DNA of 64,000 nucleotides. It comes from Lepas anatifera (Eukaryota > Arthropoda > Thecostraca > Lepadidae). Below, one piece after another: positions 23,350-34,419 of this stretch (its first letter is position 1; every line of letters starts with the position of its first letter). Under the pieces are notes generated by a model. It was given only the letters and a program-made list of their open reading frames with translations. It did not search any database and was not told the DNA's origin. Both the position numbers and the translations under genes were made by a program. Location of the stretch: the NCBI GenBank assembly GCA_034440635.1, contig JAOTON010000198.1, forward strand, positions 682,001-746,000, given 5' to 3'.

Positions 23350-23839
23350 TTCGGTGTGATTCTATATCTGGTGTGATATACCACTGCTAATAAAACAAAT
23401 TCTTCGATATTTTTTCGTAGGTTTTTTGGTGAAAAGCCGGTCTAAAATATGAGCCCAAAATGTGTCACCGCGTCGACACGTCCCATGCACGGAGTGTCCA
23501 CCAGAGCTGTAGAGTGCTTGACCTACTCAGACATTACCGCATCGGCAACAGCAGACACTCCAGCAATACGAGTTCGACGTTTGGGTAAGCCTCCTCAGTA
23601 CGACAAACTCGGGCTAGAGTCGGCTCCCCCCCCCCCCCAATCACCTACTCCATTACCTCCCATTTACGGCCACACCATCTCCGCACACCGCTGAGGACGC
23701 TGCATGACATAGCGGTTTGCGTGCCCAGCAGTCCAACAACTAACTGGGCTCAGTATACTCTGACCGCTCCTGTGAAGCAAGGAGGCATTTTCTCCCGCCC
23801 GTGAAGCATACGCCCGTCCCTCTCAATCCGTCACGTTAC

Positions 23840-23994
23840 CTCTGTATACGTCGGCAGCCCCTGCGAAGAAGCGGGGCACCATCCTCTCCAGCACGTGCAG
23901 GGAGGTCTCCCAGTCCTCCAGCAGGCCCACCACGGCGTACTCCCGCTCCACCACTCGTTTGGCCTCCTGTAGAGCGGCCCTGCTGCCGAACAGC
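23840..23994 (-). CDS. Sulfotransferase exon 6
   Basis: Acceptor GGCGGCAG|G at 23995/23994 and donor AGAG|GTAACG after 23840. It encodes LFGSRAALQEAKRVVERE and then YAVVGLLEDWETSLHVLER up to MVPRFFAGAADVYR, matching the HS2ST region that reads as GSRWA...AK, EYFLVG, LE and PRFF. The first base completes a serine codon with the previous exon. Further coding sequence is expected downstream. Confidence 0.85.
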
Positions 23995-26900
23995 CTGCCG
24001 CCGGGACACGTGGTTGGCTGGGTGCCTACGTCGCCTTAGTTGTGCATCTTACTCTACTTAGTTTTGCATACAACTCTAACAGGCACACCCACCCAATTAC
24101 CGGGAGCCTTACAGACGGCGTTTAAAGATGAATGAAAGATGATCTGCCCCACTGGGCCAGCCCAAAGATGAAATGCTGTCAGCAGCCGTGTGAGTTGAAC
24201 TTAGGTTAATCCATGTTTTCCGATCTGGAGACTAACAGCGCGGCGGTAAGGTCACCCGGCCCCTTCCGTCTTGTCCCAGTCGAGACCAGGAGCTGCGCTT
24301 GAACAACAGTCACCGCCGCCCCCAAGGCTGACAAGGACGAGAGAGCTTCAACCGGTACGATCAGTGCGTGGAGAACTGGAGGACTGACTAGTTTTACCGC
24401 GAGACTCAATGTTTGACTTCAGTGCTGCCAGAGTGTTTCTCGTGGCTAGAGTTAATGGGCTGCCGTAAGCACCGCTGCTGAGACTGGCAAAAGACCAGCC
24501 ATACTTCGGTAGTGCTGGTTACAAGCTGATTCGTGCATGGAGGGACACTCTTCAACTGACTGCAGTGCAGATTTAGGACAGCGGTCGGGTCATTTCCCGC
24601 CCATTCCTGTTCGGTAAAGCTATAATATAAAACTTTTCGCCAGAATCCTATACAGTGAAACTTTTAACTGGCTGAGGTCCAGCTGCTCTCAATTTTCTCT
24701 CTGAACTTTCCTGTTTTCTCAAAGTAAAACATTAATTGCGGAATTCCCTATTTTAAAAATCGTCTTTCATCATTCTTTCATTTAAAGAGTGAACATCACT
24801 GACGCATTCCAGTTTGCAAAATTACATATCCAATCTTCCGCCCACAAAATCGCCAGCACAAGATCAATATCATACTGTAAAGTTTTCCTGATGCCAACCC
24901 TTTTAAAAATAGCTGGTACTCCAGTTTTCTTTAGTAGGAGAAAACACCAATCTAGTGCCAGCCTAGCGCAAGTATTCAGTACTACAGTCTCTTTGGCCAC
25001 GCTATAGGTGGCAGCACATGCGACCTCCCGCCATCTGGCTTACGAGCACTCCGGGGAGCGGGTGCAGAACGCCTGCATCGGGTGTCCGATCCGCTTCGTG
25101 CCGGCCTGGAAGCCGCACTCCGGGTCACCCTCCTCCAGACACGTTTCAAAACTCTGCCAACAGGGCATATCCTGGTCAGGCGATACAAAAACCGACTTGA
25201 GAACCCTGTAGGACTGTAATCGAGGTTTCGCTTTTCACGTATGTATGTACCGCGAGAATCTTCAGTGTGATATGGTTTGTGATAGGTGCACGATTTTGAA
25301 AAACACATGAGGTTTTACACAAATGCATGAAGCGTATCCTTACTGCGTTCCAATACAAATTGCGCCTGCATGTTTGTGACTCCTTTGTAATGGGGTGAAT
25401 ACAAATATGCCATACTTTAAATGTTTACCTACATCCATGTCATTTGCAGACGCCTGCGTCTGCCATGAACACACACGTTAGAACTTCATAATCTAAGCAA
25501 GCATAAAAACTAACGAAAATAAGTTGTGAGCAGACTTCTGAAGTGCCCATTATGAACCTTATATAGTTACATCCAAGGATGCTGGGGACCAACCTAAACG
25601 CTCAATCAGAATCGTCTGGATATAGTTTAGCCTGGACGACTGAAAAAGGGTCCACGCTACCCCCACGGGCTTCGGTTCAACATGGAAATGGTGTGAAATA
25701 ATGTATTAATTGTGACTGATCCAAAACACGTCCCTGAACAAAACCATTCAAACCATTCGAATAGATCGTAAACAATTAACAATTATTTAAAAACAAACAC
25801 CTAAATAACAATAAAAAACCTGATACAATGCCATTACTTGAAGCACGTTGTCTTACATTCTATGGATAGACTACAGCCGACTCATCAGGAAACGGGGATC
25901 TACAATAAAACGTTGGAGAAGATATCGACTGGGAGCATGTCTCATTTCCCGGTACATCTTATCACCCTTCCAGATTTTTCATTATCTGTAGATACCGTTC
26001 TGCCTGTCGGTACCTTTTTAAGAAGGTGGCCTTGGGCAGGAAGCTGAGTGCGTCCTGTTTGCCGTGGGCGCGCGCCCGCTCCACCACGGCGTACGGCGCG
26101 CGCAGCCAGTAGAACCAGGAGTGCGCGTGCTCCAGGGGGTCCCGCACCATGCTCACGTAGATGGGCTTCTGGTGGCCGTGCCTGCAGCAGAGCGGTGACG
26201 TCACACAGATGACGCCACGGCGCCATTATCTCTGCAGTTCCAATAAACAGCAGTGAAAAATAAATCAAACGATTTATTAGTTTATCTCAGTATAAGGAAA
26301 GAGCGATGACGTTGATATCGATTTCTTTATCACATGGTTTTCAACAATGCTTGAGTTAAAATCGGCATTGCCGAGATAAAGGTAGCAGTAAAATATTCAT
26401 TTCCCCAAGATTACGTCGAAATTTAGCCGATATGTCCCCAAAATCCAATATGTGACTAGAACAGAAAACAAACTAGCTGTCGAAAGCTAACGAGGCAGTA
26501 AATGGCAGGAACCACGAGAAAGGTGCCGAGGTACGATACCAATGCAGATAGTTTCCCTTCTGATGTTCTTGTATGCTTCAAAACATGACTCAATGATGCG
26601 GAACTGGGACAGGCTGGCGGCTCCTTTTAGGATCTGGGATGCGGTGCTCCTGTGTAAGCGACAGGCTCGTGATACAATCAAGTTTTTCTTTAAACAGCGC
26701 ATGTTATAATCAAGTGGTTCTCTGGGCCACCAAAAGATCGTACCCCAAAACCTTTGACTGTCCAGCGAACAATAACGATATTGGCGGACTTCCGTTGAAA
26801 CGAAATGATACCTGCTGGGCATATTTGGCCCACAGCCAGAAGGCGTTGTCACGGAATTTCTACTGGGGGATGGACCCCGAATTGATGACCGAGGTGGAGA

Positions 26901-28826
26901 TCCCGGGGCGTTGGGGGCCAAGGCCCCCTGGATTTCGAGTCTCTCATTGGCTTTGTATAAGGCTTTTGTTGCCGTGCCAGTGTTGACCTATCTAGGACCC
27001 CACCACCATGGAAGAAGAGATCTCCAGCCGATGTTTGAGCATATTGGCCGACTGAATACGCTAGCGATGATGCACTTCAGCTAGACATTTATGTGAGTCC
27101 ACGTAGGTAATAGGGAGAAAATGCAAACAACTCAGGGCGAGTCCCAGAATTTTTGGGGGACGTCCCCTCTGGTTATCGTGTTGCAAGGGACGCGTTCCCC
27201 AATTCCCCCTTCCCCTGCTTTCGACGTCCATGCCAGGAGTAATATATGTACCATTTGGGCTGTTCCTAATGAGTTAAAAAATGCTCAGCTATCTTAGTGA
27301 ACTCACAGTTTGAAGTCGAGATGACTCATGTCCTTGATAACGACCGCCGGCTTCGCAACGCCGTCCATCTCCTCAATAGCGTGCACCTGCAACCGACACA
27401 GGGTTATAGCCCATCGCTGAGACGGAAGTTCAGGCATAAGCTGCTGAGAGTTGAAACCCGCAACATTCCATGGTTATTCCCTCCAGACACCTCAATTCTG
27501 TACACCCTAAATCCGTGGTGCCACACACAACACTGGCACGTGCACTTCCATTGCCTCGATGCGTGCGGCCTGTGCATCCTCTGGACCTCCTCACGGGTTT
27601 AGTGCCACTGGCTAAGTGGCGAGCCCATACAGTGCATCCGGCTCTGACGACGAACTATATCTCCACATTTTGCTACCTAAAACAGAAAGTAAAAATGTTT
27701 AACGAGTCATTGGAGTAATGGCACCATAAAAAAGGAACACAGTCTGTTCGTGAAAATATATAAAAGAATAACAAACAAAATACTCAACCATACGGAAGCA
27801 CATGGAAACGTGAGCTATGTCACACAGTTTTCGCTGCGCAGTTTGGTGGCCCTGTAGAGCTTTGTAGCTAATCCGGCCGTAATACGAAAACTTTACTCTA
27901 AGTAGCGACTAAGTTCAAAAACTTTCCAGTGCAGCCATTCTTTAACCAAGCTAAACAAAGGCTGACAAGTACACCAGCAGTCCCCGACTGTCCCCCTCCA
28001 CCACCAGCACCGGTAGCAGCCTGTCTCACCGCCTGTTTCTCGCCCTCGGGGAGCAGCCGCTTGGTCCGGTAGGGGTCCTCGTCCCAGGCGGTGAAGCGCT
28101 TGCCGCCCCGCGACAGCCGGTGGAGGATGTGGCCAATGACGGTGCCGCCGCACCGCTTAATCTTGGTGAACACCACCAGGTCCTGCTGCTCGGCCTCGGC
28201 CGTGCGGTTGACGAAGGTGAAGCCATCGCCGCCCGTGAGGTGAGAGTGCTGGACATGGCGGTCGGAGGCAGCTGGAGAGGACGCCTGCACCTGAACTGGA
28301 ACGGCAGGGTGGGGAGGCATTAACGACGAGGTGCGGAGACCACGCATCGTGTCTCATTTCGTAGTCGGCGCGCCCTAAACCACCAATTATGATGATGATG
28401 ATGATGATGTGATTAGTACAAAATTTGCTTCAAGATTGGGTCAAGACTTACACCGTCAAGATTTATAAACATAGGAATGACATCAGCATTAAACGTCTAA
28501 GATATGATATTTGTATGCAATGGTCAACTGCAGGGCCTTGCAGCCGTTCCCTGTCCCGCACACTGTCGGAATTGCATCTAAATGCCTCAGCTTCAGCCCC
28601 TGAGCACAGGATCAAGCGCGTTTGGGTTTGATGCTTTGGACGGTGCCAAACACTGCCGATTCAGTCTCGCTTCCTCACCTGTGTTGGTGGACGGCGATGA
28701 CAGGCTAATCTCAGCCAGCGAGGTGCGCAAGTTGGAGGAGTGGATGAAGAGGAGGCACGTGACCGCAATCAGAAGCGCCGACGCGACATCAGAAGACCTG
28801 CCGACCAGCCAGAGGTCGTCAGACAC
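23840..28826 (-). CDS. Uronyl 2-O-sulfotransferase family gene (HS2ST/UST/pipe-like)
   Basis: Six exons on the minus strand: 28826-28679, 28295-28030, 27386-27307, 26181-26014, 25151-25044 and 23994-23840. All have GT donors and AG acceptors, and phase is consistent at every junction. The product starts with a membrane anchor (VASALLIAVTCLLFIHSS), as expected for a Golgi type II enzyme. Next come VVFTKIKRCGGT, at the position of the 5'-phosphosulfate-binding loop, then MSHLDF, then KPIYVSMVRDPLEHAHSW, the 3'-phosphate-binding RDP...S segment. The C-terminal part has paired cysteines (CLEEGDPEC, FCTRSPEC) and AKRVVEREYAVVGLLEDWE...LPRFF-like sequence. Such enzymes move sulfate from PAPS to C2 of uronic acid in heparan or chondroitin sulfate. 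Start and stop exons are not found. Exons are GC-rich. Exact subfamily is unresolved. Confidence 0.85.
25044..25151 (-). CDS. Sulfotransferase exon 5
   Basis: Acceptor TTGGCAGAG|T and donor CTC|GTAAGC. It encodes FETCLEEGDPECGFQAG and RIGHPMQAFCTRSPEC. The four cysteines occupy the spacing of the two disulfide-bonded pairs in the HS2ST family. Its first base joins AG from exon 4 to make serine, giving the expected SFETC. Confidence 0.88.
26014..26181 (-). CDS. Sulfotransferase exon 4 (PAPS 3'-phosphate site)
   Basis: Acceptor CTGCTGCAG|G and donor AAAAAG|GTACCG. It encodes HGHQKPIYVSMVRDPLEH followed by AHSWFYWLR and YAVVERARAHGKQ. The IYVxxVRDP...S pattern is the 3'-phosphate-binding motif of PAPS-dependent sulfotransferases. 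GC content is high relative to flanking introns. Confidence 0.9.
26487..26950. other. Intron sequence with a degenerate GGGGGCC repeat
   Basis: Lies in the intron between exons 3 and 4. The end (26870-26940) has GGGGCGTTGGGGGCCAAGG and CCCCCTGGATTTCG, resembling the interior of GC-rich MITEs. An overlapping minus-strand open frame has no recognised domain. Confidence 0.35.
27117..27235 (+). mobile_element. MITE fragment in intron (GACGTCCC family)
   Basis: GAGTCCCAGAATTTTTGGGG, GACGTCCCCTCTGG and CCCCTGCTTTCGACGTCCATGC match the right half of 58305-58552. It sits inside the sulfotransferase intron, close to exon 3. Confidence 0.55.
27307..27386 (-). CDS. Sulfotransferase exon 3 (80 bp)
   Basis: Acceptor CGGTTGCAG|GTGCAC and donor AAACT|GTGAGT. 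It encodes VHAIEEMDGVAKPAVV and IKDMSHLDFKL. The HMSHLDF-like segment precedes the PIY...RDP motif in the family. The exon is phase 0 at its start and leaves two bases at its end, which exon 4 completes as leucine. Confidence 0.88.
28030..28295 (-). CDS. Sulfotransferase exon 2 (PAPS 5'-phosphosulfate site)
   Basis: Acceptor CTGCCGTTCCAG|TT and donor CAGGCG|GTGAGA. It encodes a stem region with an N-glycosylation sequon (NRT) and then QQDLVVFTKIKRCGGTVIG and HILHRLSRGGKRFTAWDED. The KIKRCGGT loop replaces the usual RVPKT/S or RVGKCGS loop of HS2ST or UST, and retains a basic residue before the small residues. Confidence 0.88.
28389..28410. repeat. (ATG)n microsatellite
   Basis: About seven ATG/GAT units lie between exons 1 and 2 of the sulfotransferase gene. 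Confidence 0.9.
28679..28826 (-). CDS. Sulfotransferase exon 1 candidate (membrane anchor)
   Basis: Reads VSDDLWLVGRSSDVASALLI and on through AVTCLLFIHSSNLRTSLAEIS, with a donor AACACAG|GTGAGG leaving one base, which matches the phase of exon 2. The hydrophobic stretch fits a type II signal anchor. No ATG lies in frame after the upstream stop, so either an additional 5' exon joins at the acceptor-like CTCCTGCAG|GTG (28827/28826) or the model is wrong here. Confidence 0.6.
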
Positions 28827-28899
28827 CTGCAGGAGCGCTATGTCACCACGGAATATCCGGGAAGGAGCACGATGATCCACTCGTCAAACAGACACCAGT

Positions 28900-29980
28900 G
28901 CCTCCACTGAAAAATTATTGTCGAAGTGAGAACAGCTGTCTGAAGCAGCGCGCCTGCCCAGGCAGCGAGTGGCCTGCTGGACGGTGCTGTATGCTGGTAT
29001 AGAGAGGATCCGTGACGCTGCTGGACAGGCGCTGCCGTCTCCACCTATCAAATCCTCGAGGGACAATGGTCAGGACAGCCTTCTCACAACACATTGGTGG
29101 CAGACACTCGGGTGAGTTGGTGTCATGCATGGCAGGGAGAAGGCAACTGCCTGAGCAGAGCATATCCTCTTGAAGTTCTCTGCCCTCATGGTGTTTCGTT
29201 ATGGTCTTTTGGGGATAATCCACACGAGACAGAAGGGAATACGCATCTGCTACTCACAGGCTGCTCTGGCGGGAGCATCAAGTCCCTCCAACGCTGTACA
29301 ACTGGCCTCCACGAGACCGACCGGAGGGGTGGAGGCATGGCCCCGAGTATAAAATCCGTCATGTTCAAGGCAAGTGACATGTTTGTTGTCATCACCGATT
29401 TCAGAAGGGCTAGTGGCAAAATGGCTTGCATATCACCATATCGGTCAGAATGCAGTGAAACGCATGCAATTTTCCTACTGGAAAACAACAATCGTAGAGG
29501 CATGGACACCAGGTCGTTTGATTCCCGTAAAACTTGTCCGAATTGCTTCATCACGCGGTTTTCGCATGGTTTGATCCGTTTTGTATGAATTGAGGCAGAT
29601 TGAATTAGAATGCCGTTTGAAACTGTCTCAAAGAGCCTAAATATTTCAGGTATTCCGGTGTATAAGCGATGGTCTCATCACCACATCTGCATTGCAGTCT
29701 CCAATGTCCGAAGTCATCTATATTCCCTCTACCCCAGGAGGCTACCAATCAGCACGCTGAAAGTACCACATCCCTTAGGATACCCGTAATGTTGCAGAGC
29801 CAGTAGCTCATCCTCGTCATATTTGAGGTTTTCAGGCGTACGCCGCCTGGGGTCATGTAGCCGCCCATATCACCAAATAAAGCATCTATCTAGGGGTCAT
29901 ATACTATGTAGCTTCCCAGGCAATTACTGCGCCTTACACCCTCAACGCATATTCGCCAATTTCGGGAATGCGCTAGTTAT
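28900..29980. other. 5' flank of the sulfotransferase, no supported gene
   Basis: Long overlapping open frames exist on both strands (for example plus 29094-29588), but no domain or codon signal separates them. An upstream coding exon of the sulfotransferase may be hidden here. Confidence 0.35.
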
Positions 29981-30448
29981 TTGCTACCACAACATTCGCT
30001 CCCGAGCACCCCGTTGCACAAAAACCTCACGATTACCAGATCTTACCAATATCTTACCCCCGATCGGTGGGGTAGCCAAAAGGGGGAAGAACAAACCAGT
30101 GAACACGATGAAGAGTGTCTGGGACTGCCCAAAATGAACAGAGATTCACTCAGCCAGTTGAACTTCAAAATGGCACTTTATCTCTTCCCCCCGCCAATGC
30201 CCCCTCAATATCGTCACATTAGGAAATCCGAGCGGGCGAAGGACGAATTCTACTGCACCATTGCCGGACTGGTGGGACATGGCTTACCCATTGAGGAAAC
30301 ATCGAAGGCTGTCTATGAAGTTGGCAATACGCTGTTCGACAGAACGTGGATATTGAGCGGTACCAAGGAATGCAGTTTTGACCTAGATACCCTACCGGAC
30401 AGAACCAGCCTCCGAAATGCTCTAGATCTCATCCAGACAAATCCTTGA
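29981..30448 (+). pseudogene. Transposon protein fragment, N-terminal part
   Basis: The open frame contains RAKDEFYCTIAGLVGHGLPI and then EETSKAVYEVGNTLFDRTW and FDLDTLPDRTSLRNALD. A pattern of GLVGxGL, VGNxLFxRxW and a later DEDTLP is one I associate with a large uncharacterised transposon protein of invertebrates. The fragment at 35860-36278 resembles the C-terminus of the same type of protein. The catalytic middle is absent. Confidence 0.45.
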
Positions 30449-30734
30449 GCGTGGGCGCAGATGAAGTATTCACCAATCTTCCAAGGGAAAGATTCCAAGG
30501 CATGCGATCCACTCAACGACAAAGAAGGGAGTGGGCCAGTTCACCGTCCATGGCATTCACACCGGTCAAGTGCTTCCATTTGCTCTTCTCTAGACCAATA
30601 TTTGTGGGGAGACAACAGAGGACATTGCTCTACAAGTCTACCTGTACTGAGGGTATCGAGAAATACGCATACCTTCAGTACCGGACTTAGCCAGGAAAGC
30701 GCTAGGGGGTACTCTGGGCTAGATACCGATAACG

Positions 30735-33217
30735 GACGATAACGGACTCGAGCAGCTTGTCCTGTCACCAACAAGACGAAATAACATCCTGGACCTGATG
30801 ATAACAAACTGCCCTCAACTCATCTCAAGAGTAGAGGTCATTCCGGGATTATCTGACCATGATGCTGTTTACTGCGAGTTTTCCATCAATCCAAAAACCG
30901 CAAACAAACACCAAGACTAATCCCACTTTACAAGAAGGCAAATTGGACCGGTCTTAAAGGCGCATGTAATGATATCATTCCCAGGATGCGTTCTATGAGA
31001 CATGCGGCCACTACTGAAGAACTGTGGACTTTTTCAAAGACTCATTATCGGACGCCATCGCCAAATTCATTCCACACAAAGTAGCTCGTTCAAAGGAAAG
31101 TAAACCATGGATAAATCCTTCTCTTCGGCGCCTAATCAACCGTAAAAACCGTCTTTTCAAGAAGATGCGCAAAACAGGAAATGAAGACACGAAAACAGAG
31201 TATGTACAATTGCGGGGAGAAGTTCAACGACAACTGAGGCGTGCTTATTGGCACTACCTGAACTCTATCTTCGAAGGTATCGACCCAGAACAAAGAACCA
31301 AAGATAAGCGATTTTGGACATACATCAAACATCTTAAGTCATCAAATGTTGGTGTTGCACCATTAAAAGAAAACGGTCACCTGATATCCGACCCCAAAAG
31401 ACAGGCTCAAATACTAAATAGCCAATTTCAATCTGTTTTCAGCGAAGGCAGAGGCTACAACCAAGACGAGTTCAACAACAAATGTGCTATGCCTCCTCAC
31501 AATAGTCCAGTCCTTGAAGACATAACCATCACCGTACAGGGAGTGCGGAAGCTGCTTACCAACCTAGACCCAAACAAAGCTTCTGGTCCGGATAATCTGA
31601 GCACTCGAGTACTGAAAGAACTTTCTGACGAGGTGGCACCGATTCTTACCATGATTTTTAGATCTTCTCTGGAATCTGGTATGGTCCCTGCTGACTGGAA
31701 GACCGCACTGGTGACGCCGGTGTTCAAAAAGGGCCAACGAAACGATCCAGCCAACTACCGTCCAGTGTCACTCACCAGTGTGTGCTGCAAGACACTGGAA
31801 CATATACTTACCAGCACCATCATGAACCACTTGGAAAATAACGAAATCATGAGCAGCCAACAACATGGATTCCGTAAGAAGAGGTCTTGTGAAACACAAC
31901 TTCTAGGATTCACAAATGAGCTCATTGAAAATACTTCTCGAGGGCAACAGACTGACATCCTCATCATGGACTTCGCCAAGGCTTTCGACAAGGTCAATCA
32001 TAGCCTGCTTATCCACAAGCTTCGGCAGTATGGCGTCGTTGGAAAAATCAACCAATGGATTTTAGACTTTCTGACAAGCAGAAGACAGGCAGTGGTTGTC
32101 AATGGTGTCAAGTCCGGGTTCATTGATGTCAAGTCTGGTGTGCCACAGGGAAGTGTCCTCGGCCCGTGCCTATTCCTCGTGTATATTAATGATCTCCCGA
32201 ACAACCTGAGGACACGATCAAGACTATTTGCTGACGACACTGCAATCTACACTGCAGTGGATAGCATGTCTGACCAGTTAGCACTGCAACAAGACTTGAA
32301 CGCGCTGGCATCGTGGGAACGCAAGTGGGACATGCAATTTCACCCGCAGAAGTGTGTCTCACTTCCAGTAACCAGATGCAGGGAACCCTTGCCGTATCAA
32401 TACGTACTACACAGCCACACATTGGATACAGTGAGGAGTGCTAAGTACCTCGGCATCACCATAAAAAAAGACATCGGCTGGAGCGACCACATTGAAAACG
32501 TTTGTTCCAAAGCAAACAGAGCTCTAGGATTCTTGAAGAGAAATCTGAAAATAAAGTCATGGAAAATCAAGGATACTGCATATAAAGCCTATGTGCGTCC
32601 TATCCTCGAATATGCAAGTACCATCTGGGATCCGCACCAGCAACAACACATCAACAGGATTGAATCAGTTCAACGGAGGGCAGCGCGCTTCGTTGTGAGG
32701 GGACTTTCGAAGAACATCAAGTGTAACAGATATCATGAAGCGACTCGAATGGAGATCTCTCGAGGAAAGACGAAGAGTAGCCCGGCTAACCATGCTTTAC
32801 AAGATACTACATGAGACGGTAGCCGTGGAAGACATCAAAGTCAAACTGACGCCACTACCAGAAAGACAGCGACGAGGACATGGTCAACAATTTTTGATAC
32901 CACGATGCAGGACCGAATACCACCTCAACTCGTTTCTTCCAAAAACAATCAGCGACTGGAATGCTCTGCCTGAAGAAACTGTCCAAGCAGTGTCGGTTAA
33001 CTCGTTTATTAATATGTTGTGTAAACCTGATAATCTTTCATAGGCTCACCGTAAATTTGTATTGTAATTGTTGTAATTGTAATTGTTAAGTGAAATTGTT
33101 AAGTGTAATTGTAAATTTGTTGCTAAAACGTGGAATGTGATTTGTACGCTAAAGACGCCCGAATTGGCAAAATAATCAGCAACATGATTGTGGCCAATAA
33201 ATGGTAGACATAGACAT
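30735..33217 (+). mobile_element. Non-LTR retrotransposon (CR1/Jockey-like LINE), 5' truncated
   Basis: Begins within the apurinic endonuclease domain (SPTRRNNILDLMITN and the SDHDAVYCEF motif at 30850-30880), continues through the reverse transcriptase and a C-terminal domain, and ends in a 3' region with AATTGT repeats (33060-33115) and an AATAAATGGTAGACATAGACATA tail. It is the most intact LINE in the window. The 5' part of ORF2 and any ORF1 are missing. No target-site duplication was identified. Confidence 0.9.
31024..33043 (+). pseudogene. LINE ORF2: reverse transcriptase and C-terminal domain
   Basis: A 596-residue open frame (31024-32814) carries LDPNKASGPDNL (181-192), NYRPVSLTS (244-252), the first catalytic Asp in MDFAKAFDKVNH (D316), SGVPQGSVLGP (371-381) and the catalytic FADD (402-405), followed by thumb sequence with AKYLGI and RPILEYASTIWDP. 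A frameshift near 32715-32725 moves the end into another frame (32735-33043) with MKRLEWRSLEERRRVARLTM and PKTISDWNALP, a typical end of CR1-like ORF2. Two more frameshifts lie at about 30905 and 31028 (a T run). The catalytic residues are intact, so loss of activity is recent or partly a sequencing effect. Confidence 0.85.
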
Positions 33218-33429
33218 ACAGAGAGTGCCCGGGCAGCCAGTGCATCCGCCTGGCTACGGGCCTGACCAGGTACCTTTAGCAGCTATTCCATGGATGAAAT
33301 GTGACCTGACGTACTAAATTGGCGGAGTTCACAATCACAGGCGGCACAAATTCGCCCCTACTGACACAGGCTGCGAAGCAACGGGCGACTCGACCTCGCG
33401 TTACTGACATTTACGAGTAATTTGGCCGC

Positions 33430-33780
33430 GGGCGGGTGTTTTTCTCTAAAGAAAACAAATGAAAATATATTACAGTTACTAATATTTTTTCGGTTACTTA
33501 ACCTAACTACCAGCTTTTCTACTCCGATTCTTGTAAATTCACTCCCCCCCCTACGATGGACGCTCCATCCGCCTGCTCTCACTCCTTGGTGCTCGCTCCT
33601 GGTGCCTTCTGCGTGCCTGGCATTGTCACCTTTCTGCTCAAGTGTTCTATGGAGGGATCATATCAGACAGTTTTCACATTGAGCGAGGTACCGGACAATG
33701 TGCGATACTGCCTCAGACACTCGCTAATGTGGTTGGGCCAAAAACAGCCAAACAGAATATGAAGCTCAAATCTATATTAA
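33430..33780. other. No supported gene
   Basis: Open frames on both strands near 33422-33760 lack recognised domains. The polypyrimidine-rich plus strand around 33540-33600 explains their length. Confidence 0.35.
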
Positions 33781-33825
33781 AGACTAATTATCAAAAATAG
33801 AATAGCCAGCCGGTAAAGCCTATTC

Positions 33826-34040
33826 TTCAGTGGCTCAAATAATGACACAAGTTATATTGACATGAGTACCTGAAAATACTATATACGATCAAACCATTTT
33901 TTCAACAATCGCAGCTCTGTTTCAACGGCGCAACTGCGATCGTTAAAATACAGTTGAATGTTTGATCGTTTAAAGTATTTTCGGATGTCTCATATCAATA
34001 TAAATCGTGCTATTATTTCAGCCACTGAAAAAGAGGTTGT
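33826..34040. repeat. Inverted repeat with Penelope-like 3' motif
   Basis: TTCAGTGGCTCAAATAATG (33826) and its partner CTATTATTTCAGCCACTGAA (34011) are the ends of arms that pair for about 70 bp, including TATATTGACATGAG and ACGATCAAAC. The right end continues into AAGAGGTTGTCCCTAAAACGTGAAG, resembling the 3' termini of Penelope-like elements. Confidence 0.65.
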
Positions 34041-34117
34041 CCCTAAAACGTGAAGCTATGTTAGCTTTGATAATTTGAAATTAATAATAAATAAACACAA
34101 GTTCCTTGTGGCGGCTA

Positions 34118-34411
34118 AAACAAAAGTTACATCGGGGAAATTTTCGGGTAACTAAGACAAGGGTAGAAGAACATAAAGCTGACTTGAGACACCACAGAAC
34201 AAACAATGCAATAGTAAGACACGTTGACAACGCAGGCCATCTCCCAAATCGGAACAGATTATCCATATTATGCTCGGAAAAAGAAAAACAAGAGAGATTA
34301 GCAATAGAAGCGGCTTTCATAAAACCACATGTACAATCAACGGGCATATGGGGGGAAATTAAACTATGCGATGCTGTGGCGGAACTCATAATCGAACAAT
34401 GTTCTAGATAG
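34118..34411 (+). pseudogene. Penelope-like GIY-YIG domain fragment
   Basis: The open frame reads TKTRVEEHKADLRHHRTNNA followed by IVRHVDNAGH and ends with AIEAAFIKPH. This is the RxxEH...NAI..H...H...E pattern of the C-terminal half of the GIY-YIG endonuclease in Penelope-like retroelements. The GIY and YIG strands themselves and the reverse transcriptase are missing, so it is a strongly 5'-truncated copy. Confidence 0.65.
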
Positions 34412-34419
34412 TTACGGCG

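Noticed and set aside
29094..29588. 164-codon plus-strand gene upstream of the LINE
   Set aside because: No domain, no splice signals and an equally long overlapping minus-strand frame, so coding status cannot be supported.
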